From: CAYXFZ01 sp964464385
GTDB taxonomy: Bacteria; Planctomycetota; UBA1135
Reading direction: 5' to 3'
Assembly: GCA_964464385.1 (NCBI GenBank)
Contig: CAYXFZ010000009.1
Coordinates: forward strand, 1-36,762
DNA length: 36,762 nt
A program made the translations under genes and the position numbers. The notes under the pieces are model-generated. The model was given only the letters and a program-made list of their open reading frames with translations. It did no database searches and was not told the DNA's origin. Shown piece after piece: positions 15,112-23,700 of this stretch (positions are counted from its first letter, which is position 1; each line of letters starts with the position of its first letter).

Positions 15112-15557
15112 TGCAAGTTCATGACGTAACTGCCAAGGGCAATCCCTACCGGCCCAAGAAGCGGGTTGGTCGGGGTGTGGGTTCCGGCACAGGCAAAACG
15201 GCCGGCCGGGGCCACAAGGGCCAACGCTCCCGTTCTGGTGACAACACTCGGATCGGTTTTGAAGGTGGGCAAATGCCCCTTTACCGCCGCATTCCCAAGC
15301 GTGGTTTCACCAATGCTCGGTTTAAGAAAACCTACACCGTTGTGAATGTTGCCCAGTTGGACGCCTTTGAGGATGGGGACGAGGTCACTCTGGCTACCGT
15401 CTTGGAGAAGGGCTTGACTCGTCGTTCTGGCAAGCAACTGAAGGTTCTCGGTCATGGGGAGTTGACGCACAAACTGACCGTTCAAGCTCATGCCTTTAGT
15501 GGCAGTGCCCGCGAAAAGATCGAAACAGCTGGCGGTTCCGTGGTCACGCTCGACTAA
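15111..15557 (+). CDS. rplO: 50S ribosomal protein L15
   Basis: L15 is a late-assembling 50S protein. It is 148 aa with the glycine/arginine-rich N-terminal arm RVGRGVGSGTGKTAGRGHKG and the family segment GFEGGQMPLYRRIPKRGF. The globular C-terminus has LTHKLTVQAHAFSGSAREKIE. ATG 15111 shares its A with the rpsE TGA stop, so translation is coupled. secY follows after 7 nt, the usual order. Confidence 0.97.
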   Translation: MQVHDVTAKGNPYRPKKRVGRGVGSGTGKTAGRGHKGQRSRSGDNTRIGFEGGQMPLYRRIPKRGFTNARFKKTYTVVNVAQLDAFEDGDEVTLATVLEKGLTRRSGKQLKVLGHGELTHKLTVQAHAFSGSAREKIETAGGSVVTLD

Positions 15558-15564
15558 TTCATAC

Positions 15565-16881
15565 ATGGAACAATTCCTGGCCTTGTTCCGTGTGCCCGAA
15601 TTGCGGCGAAGGATTTTGATTTCCTTCGGCCTATTGTTCGTGTATCGATTGGGTTTTCAGATTCCCCTTCCCGGTGTCAACCTGGATGTCATCAAGACTG
15701 CTTCCGAAAAGATTGCCGGATCTTCTCTGGGTGGTTTGTTCGGCATCATGAACGCCTTTACGGGGGCCGGAATTGGCAGTGCCTCCTTGTTCTCCTTGGG
15801 CGTGATGCCCTACATTTCGGCGAGCATCATTTTCAGCCTCTTGACTAAAGTGGTTCCCACTCTTGAGGCCCTTTCCAAGGAAGGAGCTGCCGGTCAGAAG
15901 AAAATTGCCCAATACACTCGGCTTTCGACGATTGCCATTTGTATTCTGCAAGCCTTCTTCATCCTTTCCGGGGTGATCCTCAATCCGCAATATGGATTGG
16001 TAGTCGGCGAGACCTCAGCTTTTTATGGTTTGACCGTCATTTTGTCTCTGACTGCGGGAACGATGTTCATTATGTGGGTGGGAGAGCAAATCTCCGAACA
16101 CGGTCTGGGAAATGGAATTTCCGTGATCATCATGTGTGGCATCATTTCGGAAATTCCAGCCGCCCTGGAGGCCTTTTTGGCCGTTTCGGAGAATGCCCAC
16201 CAAATGGCCGTGACCATTGGCTCCATGTGGATTGGAACTGTGCTGGTCGTGGTTTACATCACACGCGGTCAGCGCCGCATTCCCATTCAACAGGCCAAGT
16301 TGACTCGCGGCCGCAAGGTCATGGGTGGAGCTCGGCACTATCTTCCCCTGAAGGTCAATCAGGCCGGAGTGATGCCCATTATTTTCGCTTCGGCGCTCTT
16401 CATTGTGCCCAATGTTTTGGGCTCGGTCCCTGGCCTGAGTTGGCTGCGTGACATCTTCCAAAATGCTGGGTTCGTTTACATTACTCTTTACGCTTCCTTG
16501 ATTTTCTTCTTCTCCTTTTTCTGGGTTCGACTCATGTTCCAGCCCGAGGAGATCGCCAACAATCTGAAGGAGCACGGTTCCTTCATTCCCGGCATCCGAC
16601 CAGGCAAGAATACGGCGGAGCATCTCAGTTTCGTCTTGGATCGAATCACTCTTGCAGGCGCCGGTTTCCTGGCCATCATTGCCGTGATTCCGACGATGGT
16701 GACCTCCAGTTTGCACGTCCCGCTGATGATCAGTTATTTCCTGGGCGGCACTTCCATACTCATTGTTGTCGGCGTGGCCCTGGACATCGTGGATAAGCTG
16801 AATGCCCATCTCATGATGCGGAATTACGATGGCTTCATGAAATCGGGTGGCTCCGGCTGGACCCGGAGGAAGGGCGGATGA
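15565..16881 (+). CDS. secY: Protein translocase subunit SecY
   Basis: Channel subunit of the Sec translocon in the inner membrane, 438 aa, with about ten hydrophobic membrane segments. Family landmarks are YRLGFQIPLPGVN after TM1, LFSLGVMPYISASIIFSLL (TM2 region), GEQISEHGLGNGISVII, KVNQAGVMPIIFASAL, and the cytoplasmic loop with PEEIANNLKEHGSFIPGIRPG, which contacts SecA and the ribosome. ATG 15565 gives the usual short N-terminus; the longer frame upstream is inside rplO. Its stop overlaps the adk start by 4 nt. Confidence 0.98.
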   Translation: MEQFLALFRVPELRRRILISFGLLFVYRLGFQIPLPGVNLDVIKTASEKIAGSSLGGLFGIMNAFTGAGIGSASLFSLGVMPYISASIIFSLLTKVVPTLEALSKEGAAGQKKIAQYTRLSTIAICILQAFFILSGVILNPQYGLVVGETSAFYGLTVILSLTAGTMFIMWVGEQISEHGLGNGISVIIMCGIISEIPAALEAFLAVSENAHQMAVTIGSMWIGTVLVVVYITRGQRRIPIQQAKLTRGRKVMGGARHYLPLKVNQAGVMPIIFASALFIVPNVLGSVPGLSWLRDIFQNAGFVYITLYASLIFFFSFFWVRLMFQPEEIANNLKEHGSFIPGIRPGKNTAEHLSFVLDRITLAGAGFLAIIAVIPTMVTSSLHVPLMISYFLGGTSILIVVGVALDIVDKLNAHLMMRNYDGFMKSGGSGWTRRKGG

Positions 16882-17444
16882 TCGTCGTTCTTTTGGGCGC
16901 ACCAGGCGTGGGCAAGGGGACGCAGGCTCAAATGGCGGCGGAAACCTTGGGCTGGACGCATCTTTCCACCGGCGAAATCTTGCGCAAGGAGGTGGCAGGC
17001 AAGACAGATCTAGGTAATCGTGCGGACTCCTTCATGAGTCAGGGTGATCTGGTGCCCGATGACCTCATGGTCGAAGTGGTGGCTGGCCGTCTGGAGGGCA
17101 CGGAGGATGAGGTCATTCTCTTGGATGGCTTTCCTCGGACTCTCTTTCAGGCCAGGGCCCTGGCCGAACACCCAGCTGGGCAGGGAATTCAATTGGCGCT
17201 ATACTTCACGGCTTCCGACGACGAGCTCGTGGGTCGATTGCTCGGTCGTGGCCGGGCAGATGACACCCTCGAGGTCGCCCGTCATCGCCTCTCTGTTTAC
17301 CAGGAGAGCACCGCGCCTCTCATCGATTTGTACCGGGATCTTGGGATCTTGGTCGAGATTGATGGGGAGCGTGACATTCCTTCCATTCAAGCCGATACGG
17401 TTGCCGCCGTGCGGGCAACTCTTACCCCTACCGAACAAAACTGA
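16878..17444 (+). CDS. adk: Adenylate kinase, short (LID-less) type
   Basis: Cytosolic nucleoside monophosphate kinase (ATP + AMP = 2 ADP). It is 188 aa. The P-loop is GAPGVGKGTQ (about residues 7-16), followed by LSTGEILRKEV, VPDDLMVEVV and LLDGFPRT, which bind AMP. Where long adenylate kinases have a ~30-residue LID domain, often with four zinc cysteines, this one has only a short GRGRADDT loop, so it is the short form. It starts within the last codons of secY (ATGA). The map gene, often next, is missing; infA follows. Confidence 0.95.
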   Translation: MIVVLLGAPGVGKGTQAQMAAETLGWTHLSTGEILRKEVAGKTDLGNRADSFMSQGDLVPDDLMVEVVAGRLEGTEDEVILLDGFPRTLFQARALAEHPAGQGIQLALYFTASDDELVGRLLGRGRADDTLEVARHRLSVYQESTAPLIDLYRDLGILVEIDGERDIPSIQADTVAAVRATLTPTEQN

Positions 17445-17448
17445 CTCC

Positions 17449-17724
17449 TTGGCCAAGGAAGAACCCATCACCGTTCAGGCCGTTGTGCGGGAATCTCTCC
17501 CCAACACAATGTTCCTGGTCGAACTTGAAAATGGTCATGAAGTCAATGCTCACCTTTCCGGCCGCATGCTCTTGAAGTACATCCGCATCACACCCGGAGA
17601 CACCATCACCGTCGAAATGTCCCCTTACGATTTGGACCGATGCCGAATTGTTTACCGCGGAGTGCGTCGCGCTTCCGGTGGGGCTCCACCTTCGCGCCGC
17701 CGCCGCCGCCGCCGTCGTCGCTAA
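17449..17724 (+). CDS. infA: Translation initiation factor IF-1 with poly-arginine C-terminal tail
   Basis: IF1 occupies the 30S A site during initiation. The OB-fold core is clear: AKEEPITVQAVVRESLPNTM, then FLVELENGHEVNAHLSGRM and YIRITPGDTITVEMSPYDL. It starts with TTG at 17449, the only codon that gives the universal MAKEEPI N-terminus; no good Shine-Dalgarno is visible. The normal protein is about 72 aa and ends at the RIVYR strand. Here 21 more residues follow, ending in nine consecutive arginines (residues 83-91, nt 17695-17721). It lies between adk and rpmJ as in many spc/alpha operons. Confidence 0.95.
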   Translation: MAKEEPITVQAVVRESLPNTMFLVELENGHEVNAHLSGRMLLKYIRITPGDTITVEMSPYDLDRCRIVYRGVRRASGGAPPSRRRRRRRRR

Positions 17725-17729
17725 ATTCA

Positions 17730-17846
17730 ATGAAAGTCCGCGCCAGCGTTACTCGTCTTTGCGAATGTTGCAAAATCATCCGTCGCCATGGAAAGGTGCG
17801 CGTGATTTGCAGTCGCGATCCCCGTCATAAACAGCGTCAAGGCTGA
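17730..17846 (+). CDS. rpmJ: 50S ribosomal protein L36, zinc-binding form
   Basis: The smallest 50S protein, 38 aa: MKVRASVTRLCECCKIIRR at the start, then GKVRVICSRDPRHKQRQG. Cys11, Cys14, Cys27 and His33 make the zinc knuckle, so this is the C-plus form. It lies 5 nt after infA. The longer frame upstream is a shadow of infA. Confidence 0.96.
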   Translation: MKVRASVTRLCECCKIIRRHGKVRVICSRDPRHKQRQG

Positions 17847-17855
17847 TCCTGAACT

Positions 17856-18239
17856 ATGCCTCGCCTCGTAGGAGTAGAAATCCCTGATGCCAAGCGCACC
17901 GTCATCGCGCTGACCTACATCTATGGTGTCGGCCCGACGACGGCCGCAGCCACTTGCTCCGCTCTTGGTCTCGATCAGGACAAGCTCGCCAAGGACCTCA
18001 CCGACGAGGAACTCGGATCCATCGCCTCTCACCTTGAGGCCAACTGCACCGTAGAGGGCGCCCTGCGCCGGCAACGGACTCAGGACATCAACCGCCTCCG
18101 GGACATTGGCTGCTACCGCGGTCTTCGCCATCGGCGTGGCCTGCCAGTCCGTGGTCAACGAACTCGAACCAACAGTCGCTCCCGGAAGGGGCCCAAAAAG
18201 ACCGTGGCCGGCAAAAAATCGGTCAAAGCCATGAAGTAA
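17856..18239 (+). CDS. rpsM: 30S ribosomal protein S13
   Basis: S13 of the 30S head contacts P-site tRNA and the 50S (bridges B1a/B1b). It is 127 aa. It starts MPRLVGVEIPDAKRTVIALT with TYIYGVGPTTA after it; the helix-two-turn-helix core is followed by DINRLRDIGCYRGLRHRRGL and the basic tail GQRTRTNSRSRKGPKKTV that reaches between the tRNAs. It stands first of the rpsM-rpsK-rpsD-rpoA-rplQ alpha operon, 9 nt after rpmJ. Confidence 0.97.
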   Translation: MPRLVGVEIPDAKRTVIALTYIYGVGPTTAAATCSALGLDQDKLAKDLTDEELGSIASHLEANCTVEGALRRQRTQDINRLRDIGCYRGLRHRRGLPVRGQRTRTNSRSRKGPKKTVAGKKSVKAMK

Positions 18240-18261
18240 TTCTGGATTCCCGCATACCCAC

Positions 18262-18648
18262 ATGAGTGCCGCCAAATCCTCCAAGAAAAAGTCCCGCCGC
18301 GTCGGGGCTCGTGGGGTTGCCCACGTCCGTTCGACTTTCAACAACACCTTGACCACTCTGGCCGATACCCAGGGCAATACTATTGCCTGGGGATCTGCCG
18401 GCACCGTAGGTTACAAGGGGTCTCGAAAGTCCACACCCTTTGCGGCCCAAGCGGCTGCTCGAAAAGTTGCGGAATCGGCCTACAAACAGGGTCTTCGCGA
18501 AGTTCAGGTCCGAGTCAAGGGTGCGGGCTCCGGCCGCGAAAGTGCCATTCGCGGTCTTGCTCAAGGTGGTCTTCGCGTGGTTTCCATTGAGGACGTGACT
18601 CCGATCCCGCACAACGGTTGCCGTCCCCCCAAGAAACGCCGAGTCTGA
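18262..18648 (+). CDS. rpsK: 30S ribosomal protein S11
   Basis: S11 lies on the 30S platform at the mRNA exit. It is 128 aa, with a basic N-terminal arm (KSSKKKSRRVGARGVAH), then STFNNTLTTLADTQGNTIAW, the core segment FAAQAAARKVAESAYKQG, and the conserved end segment DVTPIPHNGCRPPKKRRV. It lies 22 nt after rpsM and 3 nt before rpsD. Confidence 0.97.
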   Translation: MSAAKSSKKKSRRVGARGVAHVRSTFNNTLTTLADTQGNTIAWGSAGTVGYKGSRKSTPFAAQAAARKVAESAYKQGLREVQVRVKGAGSGRESAIRGLAQGGLRVVSIEDVTPIPHNGCRPPKKRRV

Positions 18649-18651
18649 TCC

Positions 18652-19284
18652 ATGGCCCGATACACTGCCAACGTCTGTCGCCTTTGCCGCCGCGAGGGGC
18701 ACAAACTTTTCCTCAAGGGGAGGCGCTGTGAAACGGACAAATGTGCCGTTGACCGTCGCAACATTCCCCCCGGCATGAATGTCCGGGCCCGCACGCGTCG
18801 CCTTTCTGACTACGGCGTGCACTTGCGAGAAAAGCAAAAGGTCAAGCGCATCTTTGGCGTTATGGAACGCCAATTCAAACGCTACTTCCAGATGGCCGAG
18901 CGCATGCGTGGCAACACGGGCACCAATTTGCTGTCTTTGTTGGAGCGTCGTTTGGACAATGTCGTGGACGCTTCCGGCATGGCCTTGTCGCGTTTTCATG
19001 CTCGGCAAATGATCAACCATGGTCACTTTACGGTCAACGGCCGCAAAGTGGACATCTGCAGTTATTTGGTTCGGCCCGGGGATGTCATTGCCCCATGCGA
19101 AAAGGAGAAATCCAAAAAGAGAGCCTTGGATTGCCTCACTCTCAACGCCGACAAGACGGCCCCCGGCTGGCTCCAGGTCGAGGCGGGCACTCCCGCCGTC
19201 AAAATTGCCCATGTTCCTACTCGTGAGGACATTCGCTTTCAGGACATTCAGGAACAATTCATCGTCGAGCTTTGCTCGAAGTAA
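18652..19284 (+). CDS. rpsD: 30S ribosomal protein S4, zinc-binding form
   Basis: S4 starts assembly of the 30S body and in E. coli represses the alpha operon. It is 210 aa. The N-terminus has the zinc ligands Cys9, Cys12, Cys26 and Cys31 (CRLC...CETDKC), so it is the C-plus form. The S4 RNA-binding domain reads LERRLDNVVDASGMALSR then ARQMINHGHFTVNGRKVDI. The C-terminus ends QDIQEQFIVELCSK; the family has (N/S)xxLIVEfYS(R/K). Confidence 0.97.
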   Translation: MARYTANVCRLCRREGHKLFLKGRRCETDKCAVDRRNIPPGMNVRARTRRLSDYGVHLREKQKVKRIFGVMERQFKRYFQMAERMRGNTGTNLLSLLERRLDNVVDASGMALSRFHARQMINHGHFTVNGRKVDICSYLVRPGDVIAPCEKEKSKKRALDCLTLNADKTAPGWLQVEAGTPAVKIAHVPTREDIRFQDIQEQFIVELCSK

Positions 19285-19302
19285 CCCCTTAGGTAGATCA
19301 AG

Positions 19303-20313
19303 ATGCGAATTCGCTGGCGTGACTTTGAACTTCCCTCCGCCGTCCGCTTGGACGCGGAAACAGCGACCGATGATTACGGTCACTTCTCCGTCGAACCTTT
19401 TGAACGAGGGTTTGGCCACACGATTGGAAACGGCTTGCGCCGAGTTCTGCTGGGTTCCATCGAAGGAACGGCCATCACCGGCGTTCGTATCGATGGGGTT
19501 GAGCACGAATTCAAATCCATCGATGGCATTCTTCAGGATGTCACCGACTTTGTGCTGGCACTGAAGAAACTCCTTGTGCAGGTCGAAGGCGAGGCCCCGG
19601 TGACCCTAAGCATTGAGAAAAATAGTGAAGGCGATGTGACGGGTGCCGATGTGGAATGCCCCACAGGCGTCACCATCATCAATCCAGAGTTGGTGCTCTG
19701 CACCATTACGGGCTCGGGAGTTTCCTTCAAAGCGGAATTGACGGTTCGTCGTGGGCGTGGTTTCGTGCCCGCCGACGAAACTGGCGAGGCCATGGAGGAA
19801 GTGGGTTTAGTGCCCTTGGATGCCGGCTTCAGCCCCGTTCGTCGGGTGCGTTATGCCGTGGAAGCGACTCGAGTTGGCAAATTCACCAACTACGACCGCC
19901 TTTCCCTGGAGATCTGGACGGATGGCACAGTCCGTCCTGAAATGGCCCTCGTGGAGGCGGCAAAGATCTATCGCAAGCACTTGAACCCCTTCGTTCAATT
20001 TACCCAACCCGCACATGGCGTGCCCGTTGCGGATGAAGTCCAGGCCCTGGACGCTGCCGCCGAGCGGCGCAAGGAGCGTATGGGTGCCGTGATGGATCAG
20101 CCCATCGAGAAACTGGAACTGTCCACCCGAGCCCGCAATTGTCTGGACACTTCATCCATAGCCACCATTCGGGATCTGGTCTGCAGCACTCCCGAAGCCC
20201 TTCTGGAAATCAAAAACTTGGGCCAAACAGTCCTCACGGAGATTGAAAAGAAGTTGTCTGAAATGGATCTTGTCATTGGCATGACCGTGGATGAGCCTGG
20301 CGTCGTAAACTGA
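19303..20313 (+). CDS. rpoA: RNA polymerase alpha subunit
   Basis: Scaffold subunit that dimerises to nucleate RNA polymerase. It is 336 aa. The N-terminal domain holds EPFERGFGHTIGNGLRRVLL, the dimer and beta-contact region, and later VRYAVEATRVGKFTNYDRL. The C-terminal domain begins near residue 265 with IEKLELSTRARNCL; its Arg matches E. coli Arg265, which binds UP-element DNA, and NLGQTVLTEIEKKL is the helix-hairpin-helix. It lies 18 nt after rpsD and 8 nt before rplQ. Confidence 0.98.
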   Translation: MRIRWRDFELPSAVRLDAETATDDYGHFSVEPFERGFGHTIGNGLRRVLLGSIEGTAITGVRIDGVEHEFKSIDGILQDVTDFVLALKKLLVQVEGEAPVTLSIEKNSEGDVTGADVECPTGVTIINPELVLCTITGSGVSFKAELTVRRGRGFVPADETGEAMEEVGLVPLDAGFSPVRRVRYAVEATRVGKFTNYDRLSLEIWTDGTVRPEMALVEAAKIYRKHLNPFVQFTQPAHGVPVADEVQALDAAAERRKERMGAVMDQPIEKLELSTRARNCLDTSSIATIRDLVCSTPEALLEIKNLGQTVLTEIEKKLSEMDLVIGMTVDEPGVVN

Positions 20314-20321
20314 GAATTCCC

Positions 20322-20735
20322 ATGCGCCATCGCGTAAAAACCAAAAAACTTTCTCGGAGCACTTCCCATCGGCGTGCTTTGGCTCGAAATTTGGCCTGTT
20401 CTTTGATCGAGCACGAACGGATTGAGACGACCTTGGTCAAGGCCAAGGCCCACCGATCCTATGTGGAGAAATTGGTTTCCTTGGCCAGGGAAAAGAACCT
20501 GCATAACTACCGTCGTGCCTTGGCCATTTTGGGCAACCAACGGGATGCCGTGAAAAAGTTGTTCGATGTCATCGGACCCCGTTTTCAGGATCGTCCCGGT
20601 GGTTACACACGGATTTTACGTCTGGCCAAGCCGCGTCTGGGTGACAAAGCGGATCGCGCCATTTTTGAGTTTGTCGTGCGCTCCTCGGACGCCGATTCCG
20701 AGCCGGTGGTGGAAGACGCCGCCTCTCAGGACTGA
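20322..20735 (+). CDS. rplQ: 50S ribosomal protein L17
   Basis: L17 is at the bottom of the 50S near the tunnel exit. It is 137 aa. It starts MRHRVKTKKLSRSTSHRRAL and has IEHERIETTLVKAKAHRSY, DVIGPRFQDRPGGYTRILRL and the end segment DKADRAIFEFV, followed by a short acidic tail. It is the last gene of the ribosomal block. Its stop lies 10 bp inside the end of the convergent dnaE gene, so there is no space for an intergenic terminator. Confidence 0.97.
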   Translation: MRHRVKTKKLSRSTSHRRALARNLACSLIEHERIETTLVKAKAHRSYVEKLVSLAREKNLHNYRRALAILGNQRDAVKKLFDVIGPRFQDRPGGYTRILRLAKPRLGDKADRAIFEFVVRSSDADSEPVVEDAASQD

Positions 20736-23700
20736 GCGAAGCGCCGACGTGGCGGGGCAGCTTTTGGCAGTCCGGCCCTCTCCGGGGTGACCCAAACGGC
20801 GTCATCTCCCAAGATATTGCGGAGTTCATGGAGTAGGGGGGCGCCCAATTTCACGTTGGATCCCGGGTCCGAGCGCATGACCTTTTCTTCACCTTTGGAA
20901 TCTGGGTAGTGAAAACGAACCCGACTCTTCCCAGGATGGGATTCCAGGAGGTCCTTCAAGGCGCCCAAGTTCGTGGGATTAGGGAGGATTCTGAGCTCCA
21001 GGATCCCATGGAGTTGAATGGAATCCGGCTGATTTAGGATTTCCACCTTATCCAGGAGCAAGGTGGGTGATTCGCCAGAGGCATCCAAGGTCCCATGGAA
21101 CAAGCCCACAACATCTTCGCATACATAGTCGCCATATTCTTCCAGCACGGAAGGAAAGGCTAGGGCAGCCACGGAGCCGTGCAAATCCTCAATGCGGAAG
21201 CGGGCGTATTTGTTGGCCGGGTTTTTGCGGGTTGGGCGAATGTCCACGGTCGAGGCCACACCGGGCAAAACGACAAGGGAACGATCCGGTAAATGGCTGA
21301 CCGTGCGGGAATTCCAAGGGGAGATCCCGGGAAGGATCTCGCGCCATGGATCGAGGGGGTGGTGGGTCAAGTAGAGGCCCAGGGCCTCCTTTTCCATGGC
21401 CAATGCAAGGCGCTGATCTGCCGCGCTCTCAGCCCGTTGTATCTTGGTCTCTTGGGGTGGAGCAGCCGTTGCAAAGAGAAGATCTTGACCCTTGGCGCGA
21501 TCCTTGGCGCGCGTTTGGGCGCCACGGAGGGAATCCTCCAGATGCTCCAGAAGGGAAATTCGGCTTTCTCCGAAACAGTCCAAGCCACCCGCTTTGGCTA
21601 GGCCCTCCAGGGCAGTTTTGGTCAATCCCTCGGCAACGGCGTCCACAAGGAAATCATCCGCAGATTTCCAGGGCTGGGCATCTGTGGCGGAACGAATTTG
21701 AGTCATGACCTCGGCGGCACCCTCTCCGACCCCCTTGATGGCAGCCAATCCGTAGCGAATCGCTTGCGGACTCTCGACGAGGAAGGAGGAGCCACTGGCG
21801 AGGGCACAAGGAGGGAGAATTTGAATGCCATGGTGGCGAGCGTCCTCGACCAAGACCCGCAACTTGTCCGAGTCGAAGGCCTCGTGGGTCATGGAAGAGG
21901 CAAAAAATTCGGCCCGGTAGTGCACCTTTAACCAAGCCGCTTCGTAAGTGATGCGGGCATAGGCAGTGGAGTGGCTCTTGTTGAAGCCATACTTGGCAAA
22001 TTGGACCATCATGGCCCAAATTTCCAAGGCAACGGCCTCGGGAACATCCCTCTCCTTTGCCCCGTTCAGGAAGGGGGCCTCAAAGGGATCCATCAAGGCC
22101 TTGATCTTTTTGCCCATGGCCTTGCGGAAAATGTCGGCTTCATCCAGACCAAATCCTCCCAAGCGCTGAGCCACCCGCATGATCTGTTCCTGATAAATCA
22201 GTACGCCATAGGTCTCCTTCAGAATTTCTTCCAGGAGAGGGTGTGCATAAGTCACCTTTTCCTGGCCATGCTTGCGGCGGGTGAACGACTCATGCAGACC
22301 GGAACGCAAGGGGCCCGGCCGATACAGGGCCAAGACCGCGACCAGGTCATCGAAGCAATCGGGTTTGAGTTGCGTCAGGAGACGCCGCATCCCGGAAGAT
22401 TCCAATTGGAAGATTCCCTCGGTCTCCGCCGACTGGAGCAGGGTCCACACCTCCGGGTCATCAGTGTCCAATGCGTTCAGGTCGGGACCGGAGCCCTCCT
22501 TCTTCGCCACGAGGGCCACGGCATCGTGCAAGATGGTGAGTGTCCGCAATCCCAGGAAGTCCATCTTAAGGAGACCGAACTCCTCGCAAATTTTCATATC
22601 CCATTGCGTCGTGATGGCATCTTTTTGCCGGGAGAGCGGAATGATTTCCCGCAAGGGTTGGTTGGCGATGATGACCCCGGCAGCGTGCACGCCGGCATTG
22701 CGCGCAAATCCCTCGACGGAAAGGGCCAAATCAAACCATTTTTGGTTTCTTTCCGATTCCAGCGCTTGCTCTTGGAGTTCCGTGACACTTTCCATGGATT
22801 TGGCCAGGACAACACCCGGGCCATCCGGAATCTTTTTGGCGGCACGGTCCGCATCCTTGAGAGGAATGTCCAAAACGCGGGCCATATCCCGCAGGGCGTT
22901 CTTGGCCTTGAGGCGGCCGAAGGTGATGATCTGACAAACATTTTCGTCGCCATAGCGATGGCGGACATAACGAATCATTTCGTCCCTCCGTGCCTTGCAA
23001 AAGTCGATGTCAATATCCGGCATCGAGACTCGGGATGGGTTGAGAAATCGCTCAAACAGAAGATCGTGTTTGAGAGGATCGATCCGCGTAATCCCGAGCA
23101 CATAAGCAGCCAAGGAGCCTGCCGCCGATCCCCGGCCCGGTCCGACCGGGATGCCCTGCGATTGGGCATGCCGGACCAGATCCCAAACAATGAGAAAGTA
23201 GGAAACGAAGCCCATGTCCCGAATGACTCCCATCTCGTAGTCCAAGCGTTTTCGGGCCCTCGCGTCGGCACCCGGCAAGAGCTCGTCAAGGCCCTGCAAG
23301 CACAATTGGCTAAAGAGGTCATCGGCCGATTGGCCGTTCTCGGGGACAAATACCGGCAGGCGGTGGCGTCCCAACTCGACCTCGACCTGGGTTTGTTCGG
23401 CCACCGTCAAGGTATTGCTCAAGGCTTCGGGTAGATCCCCAAACAAGAGATTCATTTCCTCGCGCGTGCGGAAGAAAAGAGTGTCGGTATTCATGCGCCA
23501 ACGATTGGGATCGTCAATTCGTTTGTTTTGGTGCAAACAAAGCAGAGCATCCTGCACATTGCAATCTTCGTGGCGCAAATAGTGGATGTCATTGGTGGCA
23601 ATGATCGGCGCATTCATGCGTGGAGCCAGCCGCATCATGCCTTCGGTCAAGAGATCCTGCTCTTGCATTCCATTGCGCATGATCTCCAAGAAAAAATGGT

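Noticed and set aside
17695..17721. CGC trinucleotide repeat as a CRISPR or mobile repeat
   Set aside because: It is coding sequence for the arginine tail of IF1, with no spacers or flanking repeats.
18223..19506. 427-codon minus-strand open frame across rpsK, rpsD and rpoA
   Set aside because: Antisense to three certain genes; low-complexity composition without family motifs.
21971..23434. 487-codon plus-strand open frame inside dnaE
   Set aside because: Antisense to dnaE, whose catalytic motifs lie on the other strand; no domain recognised.
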